A DNA stretch of 64,000 bases, taken from NCBI GenBank assembly GCA_022264855.1, contig JABYQU010000073.1, positions 62,001 through 126,000 on the forward strand, written 5' to 3'. The notes beneath the pieces were generated by a model that was not told the origin of the DNA, searched no databases, and was given only the letters and a program-made list of their open reading frames with translations. The DNA comes from Lenzites betulinus (Eukaryota > Basidiomycota > Agaricomycetes > Polyporales > Polyporaceae). Both the position numbers and the translations under genes were made by a program. Numbering within the stretch: the first letter of the stretch is position 1; the number at the start of each line of letters is the position of its first letter. Below, piece after piece: positions 47,248-59,187 of this stretch.

Positions 47248-49269
47248 GTTAGTACTAGTGCGAGGGGGTGGCCGCCGCGAAGTGTGTGCAGGCTGAGCGC
47301 GGAGATCTGAGAAGCTGGAGAAGTTATGAGTGTGTACGAAGCATGTCCGCTGTTGTTGTATAGTGCGGTGTGCATGTACATGTACTATTCTTGCTCGCGA
47401 TGCATGACAGCGCCCGACCGGGCTTTGCATCCTGCTCCGCCGCCAGGCACTTCAGTTCTACCGAGGCCTCCTATCCCGGCGACGCAGCCCCCGGGGGTCG
47501 AGCGATTTCCCCAGCGATCTACCGGCACCACGCCAAGTGCGCTCGGACTTGAGTCGGGGGTACGCACAGTCGCATGCACAGTTGGCGTTGCACAGTTTGC
47601 GTTGCGGACTGGGATAAGTTAAGCACTGTAACAGGGCGGCGGCTGCGGGAGCGCGCCATATTTTATTCCATCCTCCGTACGTCGGCGGAAAGCAAGAGCG
47701 AGCGAGCGAGCAAACAAGCACTGGGGGCTGGGGGCTGGGGAGATCTACTACACAGTGGGAGAGTGGGAGAGTGGGCAAGAGAGGGAGAGGGAGAGAGAGT
47801 TAGGACTAGACTAGATGTAGAGCAGTGCGTGGTGTAGGGTACCGGGACTGTACACTGTATTTTATATGTATATAGATATAACTGGGATCTTTTCGTTTTC
47901 GTTCGTTTTCGTCGTCGTCGTCGTCGATGCGAGGCGGGGCGGGGCGGGGCGGGGCGTGCTGGGGCTATCCTGGTCCTGGTCCGGGTCCGGGAATGGGGGC
48001 GGAGGGTAGGGCGCACCCACCGCTGTCGAGCAGTGTCCAACAGCCGTGTGCGCGCGGGAGCGTGGGCGTGGGGTCCAGCCTGAGCCTTGGCAGACGCGGT
48101 TCGGGCGCGGGCACAGGCGGGGGAGATACGAGCCTAGGAGCGAGCGAGCAAACGAGGGGTCTGGGGTCGATAGCCGAAAAGAGTGCGAGTCGCGCGCGTG
48201 GGCGAGGGGTCCGGGGGGCGAGGGAGGAGCAGGCCGAAACAAGAGGATAGATACAGTGGGGGTTGGCGATTCACATTCACACATTCACAGCGGGGCGTTC
48301 AGTCAGTGCACAACAACAGGCCTTGGGGCGTCCGCGCAATACAGTTGGGGGCTGGGTTTTCCTACACTGCGGGGCGCGTTAGCGAGCGCGTTCTGTATGC
48401 CTGAATAGGGGCACGGCGGAACGGGGATGCGGGAGGTGGGAGGTGGGAGGGGGCGGGGCGGTGTGGGACGCGGGAGAAGCGGGCACGGCACGGTGGGATA
48501 TGGGGGATGTGTGGGGGAGAAACGACGAGAGAAGATAGTGAAAGAAAGAGAAGGAGAGACACGCACCGTTCCAGATTAGCAAGAATAGATTAGTTGTACC
48601 GGACCTGCCAGAGGTCGTTCGTACTTTTGGGTGTCGCATTATGGCATCCGTAACGGGTCAGCTTCGTAGCGCCCATGTAGACGCCGACGGCACGCGATTT
48701 TCTTGGAAAGTCCTCTGTCACCCCTCGCTCGACCGCCTCTTATAACCATAGATATTCTGAATTTATCGCTGATTGAATGAACGGGAGCTCTGGCAAGTCG
48801 GTGCTATTCCCGCGCGTGGCATGATATCACAAGATGTCCGGGATTTGTGCTACCTCCACGAGCATACCCGTACCCAATGATTGTGACAGTGGCGTGCATG
48901 ATGTCGCAAAGGGTTTTTTGCATGGGGTTTGCATGCTCCGGCAGCACAAGTAATAAGCGCCGGGTGGCCACAAGCGCCGGTCTGTCTATGCACCGCGATC
49001 TGGCCTGTAACTTCTGGGGCGAAGATTGCTAAGCTCTGTGGTAGTAATAATGCGCTTGAGTGCATCCATTGGTCTCTAAATGTATATGAATCATGCAACT
49101 TCATGCAAATCTGCGCCCTACATGAGAGCTTGAAGGTGCACACACGCTTGTCACATAGTGTGACAGGACGCGTTGGCGCGTCGCGGCATGTTTGTTCACT
49201 GAACGAACGTGTTCTTTCCCACTCGACCTGCTCGCTATCGACTTCCTTTCAGCTCACACGCTTGCGCAA
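47248..49269. other. GC-rich intergenic region with simple repeats
   Basis: No gene was recognised in 2 kb. Simple repeats include GCGA tetramers near 47697, GGGGCT near 47722, GTGGGAGA near 47755, GTC triplets near 47910 and GGGGC pentamers at about 47933-47957. Pro-rich open frames here are compositional. The right part, from 48640, is more balanced and may be the promoter of the next gene. Confidence 0.5.
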
Positions 49270-51895
49270 ATGCCTGAATACACCGAGGTCCTTGCTTGTT
49301 TTCACACCATTGAACGTTGGTTCAATGCTATCCATTCCTCTGCCGAGCCTCCCCTGCCTCTCAAAGCGCTCTGGTCAGACGCAACACACAAGGAGCAGAC
49401 CTCAGCAAAGAAGGTAGACCCAACGTCTCGTGCTTCCCAAGGGCTTGTCTATCGCCTTGACTCGGACACACCTATTGTACGCGGGTCCCGACATGTACAA
49501 AAATCACCTTGGCCCAATTACGACGGTCTTCCTCTGCCCTCCTTGGACGGTTTAGCTCTTGGTTCTATTCGTGCAACACCCAGGACGATTATTTTGGATT
49601 TTGGAGCTCTCTGCTTTCAGGTAAGCTCAATCAGCTTGTATCCTTGCTCTATCTCGCGTTCAGGCTAACACTTGAGCCGTCCCCATGCAGATACAACTCT
49701 TGACGCATGTCATGGCCCAACCATACACACGTGAGCAGTGGGACTACGAGGTAGCAGCGGTATCCTCTGTGGATAATGTACGTCTCTTCTCCTTGTGTGC
49801 TCACATCGTGATCTCTGAGCATCAGTCTTCAGGCCCGCGGTTTCAAGGTCGGCATAGCGTTCGATTTGGATGCTTACGTTCTGGCTTTTTTGACTGCGGA
49901 TAATATCTACACTGTAAGCCCCAGATACACAAACTGATACAAGTGGACTGCTCAAATGCATTCAAACAGCCACATTGGTATAAACCGGACATGCCGCTCC
50001 CCGTCTATCACATGGACGTCTACGATGACTACACTGCATTCTTAGCCGCAGTCGCTGAAGCAGTGAAGGTTGCACATAGTGAGGGGTTCCAACACCAAAC
50101 GGCCCTGGCTACTCATTCGTTCCGGCAGCGTTCTATTTATGGCAACATCTTCGGCGGTGTTGGAACTTACACGATCGTCGAGCTATTCTTTGTGGCTGGT
50201 CTCTCAGTGTTCTTGACTACCGGCGAAGTCCTTGTGTCCCCATCAAGGTTGGCAAGACTTTGTGAAGCGTTCTGGGTGTTTGCCCATCATGCACATGCAG
50301 AGATCCGGTATGTGGGCGCTGTTGCTGGAGCTTGAGCATAGTATTTACTTATGCTGCCATAGTGATTTCTTAAAGCCTGCATACGTTGGATACATTCTGG
50401 CCCCTACTGAGGATCAACGCCTCAGCTTCTCTCACCGTCTCCATGTCCACGGGAAGCGCCGCGTGTACATGCCTTCCCGCATGAAGGAACTGGTCAAAGC
50501 CCATGAAGTATGTCTTTCGCTCATCTCACATGAATTGATCAGGCACTAATAGCTTCATTTGGGTAGGAGCTCCTGAATAAATATGTGGGCGTTCACCCAG
50601 ACTCTGAGGACGCGGCCACCCGTTCTGATCCTGCCAAACCTATCGACCTCTACGATGTTTTTGAACCTACATACCTTGAGGCTGCTTTCCGCTGCAAGGA
50701 CGTTAACTTGGGTCATCTCATCTTCGGTTATGAGGAATGGGATATGATGTGCGGGCATGAGCTTGGTACCTCTCGACACAATGCTAGCGATCCGCTTACA
50801 CTCATGTACCGCAGTCTAGGTATGTCCCTTACATTTGATCAATTCTACATGCTGCAGCTCCATTTTGACTGCTTCAATCAGGTCATGAGAATCTGCCAGT
50901 TGAGTGCACCACTTCTGTGATGGAGACAAGCAGAGCAAATATTGATGGCTGCCCAATCTGCTGCAGACCGACACCACTCATCTCCCACCAGGACCATGCA
51001 AAGACGACAACAACAAGACTGCATCACTGACACTGGATGTATGTACCCACCTAAAGTTGGACATTTACCGTGCGGAGCTCTTTGTTCCTCGGAGCACTCG
51101 CCGTGCTTCTGCGCTGGACGTCTCACTCTACTTCTCGGACACTCAGACAACGGTGTGGTCTGTTACATCGCCATTCCCAAGTGGGCTGATTCCATTTGGA
51201 AGAATGTAAGTGTTTGAATACACTCATGGACACATGCTAATAGATCTGCTCCAGCCTGTATAAACCTTTGTCTGTCCCCAAGAAGGGTAGAAAGAAGGAG
51301 GAGAAGGACCCACGGCCTGCTCTTCCAGAAGTTACGGCTGATGTGTTTTATCGCGCTGCTACAGATGTACGTGATGCGCGTACATTTGTCAGTGTGATAA
51401 AGTCACGGGCTGTGGCCATTGGACCCCTGGAGTACTGTGCTCTTGGGGTCCGTGTCGTCCGTGCCGGCCCAAAGGGGAAGAAGAACTGGTCGTGCGTACC
51501 AACATTCTGTTTTGCTCGTCACTGTGTCTACTATGCTCATGTTACGTAGGTTGGCGGTCTGCCATCAGAGCCCTATGCTGCCTGTTCACTTCCAGCAGCG
51601 TGACACAGCGAACCTTCTGCGCAAGAAGGAGGGGCGGCACAAGTCGGGTGTTCGTCATACGGCAAGCAAGCAAGCAAGCGGTCCTGGAGGTTGGCAAGCC
51701 AAACCAAAAGCTCAGAAGAGGAGGAAGCACAAGGGTGTACCAGATGAAGGAGATGCCGACCACTCTGGCTTTGCGGTGCCTGTGACCACCGTTCAAGACA
51801 AGGACAACAATATGCTGTCGCTGGACAGACCACACAAGAAGCGCAGGCTGAGCGCTGATGCCAGATTGGCCATGTCTCTGGGAAACAACATGTAA
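49270..51895 (+). CDS. Uncharacterised multi-exon protein
   Basis: The protein starts MPEYTEVLACFHTIERWFNA and joins over clean introns through ARGFKVGIAFDLDAYVLAFL, PHWYKPDMPLPVYHMDVYDD, GVGTYTIVELFFVAGLSVFL, RDFLKPAYVGYILAPTEDQR and ELLNKYVGVHPDSEDAATRS. Around 50920-51000 the join is uncertain and a stop or frameshift may be present. After it come LKLDIYRAELFVPRSTRRAS and VSLYFSDTQTTVWSV. The C-terminus is strongly basic (SKQASGPGGWQAKPKAQKRR), ending at 51895 with a nuclear-localisation-like HKKRRLS. No domain was recognised. It lies 128 bp before the tandem array and may be transposon-borne. Confidence 0.5.
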
Positions 51896-52023
51896 TGGTG
51901 GATAGGCGAGGACAGGGTGATAGAATACAGCAATGTAATGGGTTGATGGTGATTGCAATAGTACGCGCATGAAGTGATGAGTCAAGCAAAAAAGGTGCAG
52001 GACGCAATGTGAACTTTCTAAAG

Positions 52024-52945
52024 ATGCTCTCAGCTGGGAACGGGGCAGCGAAATCAGGCGCGAATGGTGGCGTCTGATTCGCATTTGAAATGCGCACCAG
52101 GCGGTACCACATACGTGAAAAACGGCAGAGATTTAGTTGGGCTCCCTACCAGGCGGCAGCACAGTCGGGAAACACCAGAAATGCTCTCAGCTGGGAACGG
52201 GGCAGCGAAATCAGGCGCGAATGGTGGCGTCTGATTCGCATTTGAAATGCGCACCAGGCGGTACCACATACGTGAAAAACGGCAGAGATTTAGTTGGGCT
52301 CCCTACCAGGCGGCAGCACAGTCGGGAAACACCAGAAATGCTCTCAGCTGGGAACGGGGCAGCGAAATCAGGCGCGAATGGTGGCGTCTGATTCGCATTT
52401 GAAATGCGCACCAGGCGGTACCACATACGTGAAAAACGGCAGAGATTTAGTTGGGCTCCCTACCAGGCGGCAGCACAGTCGGGAAACACCAGAAATGCTC
52501 TCAGCTGGGAACGGGGCAGCGAAATCAGGCGCGAATGGTGGCGTCTGATTCGCATTTGAAATGCGCACCAGGCGGTACCACATACGTGAAAAACGGCAGA
52601 GATTTAGTTGGGCTCCCTACCAGGCGGCAGCACAGTCGGGAAACACCAGAAATGCTCTCAGCTGGGAACGGGGCAGCGAAATCAGGCGCGAATGGTGGCG
52701 TCTGATTCGCATTTGAAATGCGCACCAGGCGGTACCACATACGTGAAAAACGGCAGAGATTTAGTTGGGCTCCCTACCAGGCGGCAGCACAGTCGGGAAA
52801 CACCAGAAATGCTCTCAGCTGGGAACGGGGCAGCGAAATCAGGCGCGAATGGTGGCGTCTGATTCGCATTTGAAATGCGCACCAGGCGGTACCACATACG
52901 TGAAAAACGGCAGAGATTTAGTTGGGCTCCCTACCAGGCGGCAGC
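52024..52945 (+). repeat. 157-bp tandem repeat array, forward
   Basis: About 5.9 units of a 157-bp sequence repeat head to tail with, by eye, no differences between units. Each unit contains the near-palindrome CGCATTTGAAATGCG, the pair AATCAG...CTGATT, and two copies of ACCAGGCGG. The array stops inside a unit where a retroelement-like TGTAAGGGACG begins. The same unit recurs in inverse orientation at 63227-64000. The small open frames in each unit repeat only because the DNA does. Confidence 0.95.
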
Positions 52946-53275
52946 TGTAAGGGACGCTCCGGTGGACTTAGCCCGAGGGCTGGTATTCGTTACCCGTAGA
53001 ATAACTCATTCTATTATGTAATACGTAGTCGCATACGGCGTCCGAGTATTCGGGACTCGGGCGCCTGGTGGGGCAAGTCTTTTGCCAACGCCCACCATCC
53101 TCACGGAGTACGCCGCCTAATAAAGGCCCGGACCAAGCTACTTCGTTAGGAATTGGGCACGGTAAAAGCACCCACGTGAACTTAACACTTTTTTAGCTTT
53201 CCGTGAAGCTTTACAGCTACGCCTCACTGGGCGACGTACACGTCATCAGTGACTACTGACTATTTCGAATAGAAC
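52946..53275 (+). repeat. Probable 5' LTR/leader of a Ty3/gypsy element
   Basis: Sequence starting TGTAAGGGACGCTCC directly abuts the broken tandem repeat unit and leads into gag. This is the expected position of a 5' LTR that inserted into the array. The LTR 3' end and primer site were not identified, and no 3' LTR was found. Confidence 0.5.
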
Positions 53276-56200
53276 ATGGAAGTCCCTGGGAACTTCCCGG
53301 CCAGCAGCAGAAGGCCATCTCGATCGTCGCGCCCGACGACTCCCTCGGGTCCAGTCACCACGAGTGGTGCTGGACCTTACAGGCCGAGTGCCTCCAGGCG
53401 GGAATCGCCTACACAAACAGGCTCTCAGGCCGCGACTAGAGCCCATAGTCGCGTAGATCGCCGCGAGTCATACCAATTTCCCCGGGTGTCGCCGGGATCT
53501 ACTCCGGAGGATGTGCCAACAGCTAGTCAGCTGGGATTGAGCTCTGCCCTACATGTGGAAACCACGAGGGGCAGGACTTCCGCGGCCGACAAGGGCAAGG
53601 GCCGGGCCGCTCCACGGCCGTCATCTCGAACTGAAGGATACCATTCGGCACGAGTGTCCAATGTATCTGTGAGATCTCGACCGCCTAGTCAGTTAGACAA
53701 GGAGGCCGAGCCGGTAGATGATATGCCGGTAGGCATGGTTAGTCCCCGGTCCTCACCAATAATTGGCCCAAACATGGCTATAAGCCAGTCGTCAGCACTT
53801 CAGCTGGTATCATTGTTACAGGCGTCGAGACGCAGATTTTCGACGCTGCGCCTGGAAGTGCAACGAGCAGAGGACGAGCTTAATGCTCAAGTATCCGACC
53901 TACTGGGAAGAATCGCCGAAGACGGCGAAGATGGAGACATCCCGGAAGGATATGCTGATGTGCATGTTGAAACGCCCGCAGTAGACGTTTCCCAAGGATC
54001 TCCTAGGCAATGGCATCGGGACGAGGAGGACGAGGTAGAAGGGGAACTATTGGACGCTGCTCGGAAGTAGGACAGTCGGACGAGGATGTTGATCCTCATG
54101 AAAGGCTGAAACACGGCCGGCTCCAACGGCTAACCGCAGCTGGACTAGCTAAGTCCGACGTGTCTGGGCCCTCCAGAAGTGCGCCTGCTCCGCCCAATAA
54201 CACGCCGTTATTGTCGGCTACAACCACTCGTAGCCCGCTGGACATTCCAGAGCCACGAAGAAGCGTGGCATTCGACTCCGCTAACTTGCGCCGCAGACGT
54301 ACTGGAGCCGCGGAAGGCCGCGATGAATCGTCCGCTTCGACTACGCCATTTTGGCGTACCACCATGCCTTCGATCTCCGTATTCGCCAGAGCGGACCCTT
54401 TACGGTCCCGCCGATCCATGGCCCCTTCTCGATTTCCGGACAATCGGATGAGCTCAGCGGCGGGGCAAACGCCTGGTGCCATGGCTGGACGGGACGATCT
54501 GGCCTACCTTGTGCCTGGAAACGGACCCAGGGATATACAAGGCGTCCAACGTATATTGGACATGATTCAAGAGTCGGTAGCCGACCCACCTACCACGGCG
54601 CCGCCAGCATATCTTAAAGTAGCCAAATTGGCGGTGCCCAAGGCATTTGAGGGCAAGGATGACCCAGATGGGTTTATAGTTTGGCTCCAGAATCTGCTGG
54701 AATACTTTAGTACATTACGAATTACAGGTCCTGAGCTGGACGGGGATCGAGTGCGAATATTAGGCACCTGCCTGGGCGGCGACGCAGCCACTTGGTTCCA
54801 GAATACCATTCGATCCCCTTCACGCGATAAACGCGATTGGTGGTTTGACGAGGCCATCGTCGGCCTATATCGCCGGTTTATACATCGGGACATCCATATG
54901 GTCGCCGCTCATGAATTTGAACAATTGCAGTATAGTGCCGAGAAGGGCGGAGTTGCCTCGTTATACGAACGATTACTATATCATGCAGAGCGCATGTGGG
55001 AGACTCCCACTCAGTTCCAACAACGTCAGAAATTCATGGACGCGTTGCCCGACCGATTCGAGGAATTGTTGACTGTATATAACGGCCTGTCCGTGCAGTA
55101 TAATTCATTGACGGAGCTGTATCAAGCAGCATTGGACCTAGAGCAAAACTCACGGTCTATGGCAATGCGCCGAAAGTCGAGGACATCGACTGCAGCACAC
55201 CCTGCTAGTAGCAAGAGTGCTAATGACCACAAGGGTAATAAACCCAAGGAGGACGCGGAGAAGGGAGCCTCGCGACCTGTTCGCAGCGTGTCTAGGGGGT
55301 TTGGTAGGCGAGGATTTCGAGGCGTGAATGCCTCAAATAAGCCCTCAGCTCCGCCTGCTGCGCCTCATGCCCCTCAACAACGGACTGATAAGCCGAATGC
55401 CAGTAAAGCGACTGTGAAATGTTTTTGCATGTGGACAGATAGGTCATTATGCGGCCGACCCCACTTGTCCCAAATTCAATCAGCGAGGAATCGCTGGCCG
55501 AAGATGTTTGCACAAAGAGTAGTGGATGACAATTCGGACCATGAGAATAGCGGGCTAAACGCTCAGGCGCCTCAGACGAGAAAGCCTTGGAAGCTAGTGA
55601 ATACGAAGCCGAAGGGCTCATGGACGAGGAGACATATCCCGATGAGGATGAGTATCCCCAGTCTGAACCGGGCTACGGCGGATCGCAGTACGAAAGCGAT
55701 GTGAAACGAGGCGGACTCGCCAGGCGAAATAGACGATTACGGGGACGCCGTATTATTTGGGGCCATGAGGGTAGAGTCCCTACGAAACGATGGTGTCGGT
55801 GAGGCCGAACGGCTTAATAGCATGGCCGTAGCGAGAGACAAGGGCTTGAGGCACGCATGGTTATACGACGCTAAAGTGCGAAAGGCCACGGATGATGGGG
55901 ATCAACCACAACGGAGGCTAGACAGCCAGCGTACATTATGCGCCGAACTATGGATAAACAACGTCAAGGCGCTTGTGCTGTTTGACTCTGGGTGTACTAC
56001 GGATTCTATTACTCCGGAATTTGCCTATATCTGCAAAGCTAGCAGGGTTGATTTGAAGGAGCCAGTAGGGCTTCAACTGGGCACGAAGGGTAGCAAGACC
56101 CGCATTAATTTTGGTGCAAGGGCACTTTGACAGTGGGAACTGTTAAGAAAGAACACTACTTCGACGTTGTCGACATAGACGATACGATGCCATACTGGGA

Positions 56201-56757
56201 ACAGTGTTTTGTCGTGAGCATGGAGTGCTCTTAGATTTTGGCCGTGACCAGATAGTGGTCAGAGGAACGGTGATACCGTTATTCAAAGAACCAATTATCA
56301 ATACGGCGATGAAGGAGTATAGGCCAGGGAATCGCGTGCCCGAACAAGGCTAATCCTGTCAAATAGGGGAGCATGACGCAATCCACTAAGGTGGAGCCCT
56401 CCGCACGCGTCATGCGCTCTCAGAGTCGAGTATGGAAAGGGGAGGGGACGGCAAGGAGGCCGTAGACATTCCAATTCGACATCAAGGACGGGCAAAAAAT
56501 AGCTCAATGCCTGTAATCATGGAAGAGATGCCGCCTTCGGTGCATTCGTCGGAACACCGGCTAAAAGTAGCCAAGGAGGAGAATCAGCGCCGAATAGGCC
56601 GAGTAATGGAACAAATTGCTATAGGGCAATGGGAGGAGATACGAGACAAGAGTAGCCATATGGCTACGGTGGAGGATGACGAAGAAGCCGAGCTAGAGAA
56701 GCACATCTCGGACCCAGACTCTTCCGACTTGCTACAGCACACGTACGTTCCCTGATT
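53276..56757 (+). pseudogene. Ty3/gypsy gag and protease region, truncated
   Basis: An N-terminal low-complexity ORF starts MEVPGNFPASSRRPSRSSRP and ends at 54070. An overlapping frame from about 54010 carries the Gag core (KLAVPKAFEGKDDPDGFIVW, GGDAATWFQNTIRSPSRDKR, VGLYRRFIHRDIHMVAAHEF). A T run at 55422-55426 shifts the frame just before the CCHC knuckle, whose residues CFACGQIGHYAADPTC read in the next frame. Further on is an aspartic protease (WINNVKALVLFDSGCTTDSI) with the catalytic DSG at 55984-55992. More frameshifts follow near 56125 and 56200; HGVLLDFGRDQIVVRGTVIP is still readable. RT, RNase H and integrase are absent, so the element is cut off before 57090. Confidence 0.7.
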
Positions 56758-57097
56758 TGAGTTCCAGCTACATGATCTTCCGCTGTTTCATTTCACCATA
56801 CTCCATTCCCCCTCTACAGACACTCGGACAGTCGAAGTTCGCAAGGCGCGTTGGTCTCAAAGACGGTAGGCTGTGACGATCGGCGACGCGTTTCCCCGCT
56901 GTTGTGTCGGCGGTGACGAGCGTAAGTCAATAGGGACACACGTCGGGCAGGACGATCGCTCGCTGAGCAATTCCTTCGAGGTCAGCGCACCGCGCGGACG
57001 GTTGACGTTCGAGTATGGTTCTTTCATTTGGACACCACTTCTTGCCCCAGATTTGTAGTTACGTACGTCCATCTGCTCCCTCGAACATCGGACTGTA
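56758..57097. other. Unassigned sequence between retroelements
   Basis: No similarity to either neighbouring element was recognised. It contains the breakpoint where the Ty3/gypsy copy ends. Confidence 0.3.
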
Positions 57098-57875
57098 TCA
57101 TAGCAAGAAGCGTCGAGGGGCTCGACCAGGAGAACGGTTGCGGGGCCGCGCATTTCTAGTACTTGTAGGCGAGGACCCGCCATTGAATGGTTCCAGGTTT
57201 TTTCCTCCCACCGAACCACGAAACGTGTGAATGGACGGCTCGTCTCTGACTAGGATGTAGGTTTTGTGGGCCCTTAGGTTGTCGGCTTCGACGTCGAGTG
57301 CGATTTGCCACTGCGGCCAGTCCGGGGCTTCTTGTGCTTTGCGAAGGGAAGTGGGATCTCCGGACATTGGGTCGCCCCCTGCCTGCGCTACGAGCGCGTG
57401 CGCCGACTCGTTCCAGTCGCGGGTTCCTGCAGTTGCAAAAAACGAGTCTTTGTCGTCAGTTTTGGGTGTCACGCTGAGTGCGCCCATCACCTCGCTCGCG
57501 ATGAGTGCCCTGCGCCCGCGCTGCCTCCCGTCGGCCGTTCCTTCCCCGTGTTCGAGCCTGCGCACGATGGATGTTTCACGCAATGGCCACGCCCTAAGGC
57601 CTCGGGCTTCGGTGCTTGCTCCACCACTTCCGCTTCCGCTTCCACTTCTACTGCCTCCTCGCGCTCTCCGCTCGGTGCGTCCTCCGTCTCCGGTTCCTCG
57701 TCGCCCGCGTCGGTCCGAGCGTCGGCTTCTTCGTCCTCGTCTTCTTCTTCCTCATCCGCCCCCTCCAACTCCAACCACGCTCCCTCGCTCGGAGCCGTCG
57801 CGGAGTCGCTTTTCCACACGAAGTTGCGTACGACTGTGATGTTGTGCTTCTCCACCCAATACACGTGTATGGTGT
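57098..57875 (-). pseudogene. Ty1/copia fragment on the reverse strand
   Basis: The reading begins DTIHVYWVEKHNITVVRNFV, the end of a copia integrase domain. It continues through a very acidic linker and, after a frameshift near 57490, into EAPDWPQWQIALDVEADNLR, the start of the copia reverse transcriptase. Sequence and linker differ from the + strand copia that follows, so this is another family. It is truncated at both ends and meets the next element head to head at about 57875. Confidence 0.65.
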
Positions 57876-59187
57876 CCTTGTGTACCGCATCACAAACACA
57901 AGCGAGGATTTTGCTGCGCCTGCTGCCAAGAAAGTGCTACCTGCAAAAGGAGAGCATGTAGTCAGCATCGAGGAACTCCACCAAATGATGGGACATGTCT
58001 CGTATGAAGTTGCGCGCGCAGTCGTCACGAAGGGCCTCACAAAAGGCATTGTACTTGATTCCACTCCCGAACCGGCCATCTGCGATGCGTGCGAGAGCGC
58101 GAAGATGACACGCAAGGCGATCACGCGCAATCACATCAGGCTGCGCGCTGAGAACATCGGAGACGAGCTCCACTCGGACCTATGGGGACTCGCACCTGTC
58201 CAGATGCTGGGCATGCGGCGCTACAACGCCATGTACACCGACGACCACTCACGCTTCACGTTTGCGCACCTGCTTCGCTCGAAGGATGAGACCTTTGATG
58301 CCTACAAGAAGGTCGAAGCTTTCCTTCTCAACCAGAAGGGCGCGCGCATAAGGTGCTTCCATACGGATCGAGGGGGAGAATACATGAGTACGGAGTTCTT
58401 GGAGTACCTCGCAAAACATGGCACGCGACGCAAGCTGACGACACACGACACACCGGAGTACAATGGCGTAAGCGAACGCGCAAACCGCACTGTCATGGAG
58501 AAGGTTCGCGCGATGCTCAACGCCTCTGGGCTACCCGACAATCTCTGGGGCGAGGCGGCACACCATGCGGTCTATCTAAAGAATTGCACGCCTACACGCG
58601 CACTCAACGGCCGCACGCCGTACGAATGCTTCTGGAATGAAGTCCCGGACCTCTCGCATCTGCACCCGTGGGGCTGTGAGGTCCGCGTGCACTCTCCTGG
58701 CGGTTCGAAGCTCGCAAGCTGGGCCGTGATTGCCCGCTGGGTTGGTTTCGACGAAGAGACTGACGCCCACCACATCTACTGGCCAGATCACCATACAGTG
58801 ACCGTCGAGCGCAGTGTCCGCTTCAACGTCAAGAATGGACCTCTCGACATCGAGGTGCCTCCGCTCGAGGGGGAGAAGAAATGTAGAAAGAAAACAAGAC
58901 TCACCATAGCGAGCGGGCCACCTCTCTGGCTCCCGATTCTCCCACTGCCCCTTCTATTCCTGAGCCTCCTGCCCCCCAAGGAAGCATCGCGCAAGCCTTG
59001 TGCGCCCGATGTACTTGGTGGAAACTTCAAGAATATGTCCGAAGGTTGTCCGAAGCGTGCGCGCAAGGAATCGGACTACATTCGCAGGCTGCACACGGGC
59101 GAAGGGAGTGCAACCGGAGAGTGCGCGACCAAGTGTTGCCGAGAGGAGTTCAAGCCGGGACTGAGAACGCACATGTTGAGGAGATAG
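57876..59187 (+). pseudogene. Copia integrase region
   Basis: The zinc-binding HHCC part is ELHQMMGHVSYEVARAVVTK followed by ICDACESAK. The catalytic core has the first Asp in ELHSDLWGLAP, the second in CFHTDRGGEYMS and the Glu in GVSERANRTVMEK. The integrase C-terminal region ends HHIYWPDHHTVTVERSVRFN. The frame then runs to a stop at 59187 in a linker. The next frame, from about 59150, carries the RT, so a frameshift separates integrase from RT. It is a pol fragment without an N-terminus. Confidence 0.8.

Noticed and set aside
47862..48639. Pro-rich minus-strand frames
   Set aside because: They follow from GGGGC and GGGA simple repeats and show no conserved pattern or splice structure.
52024..52945. 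Identical 71- and 84-codon frames repeated in the array
   Set aside because: They recur only because the 157-bp DNA unit recurs; they have no protein-like features.
52024..52945. CRISPR array
   Set aside because: The repeats are directly adjacent 157-bp units without variable spacers, in a eukaryotic genome.
57305..57961. Ser-rich plus-strand frame of 218 codons
   Set aside because: It is the complement of the Glu/Asp-rich linker of the reverse-strand copia fragment.
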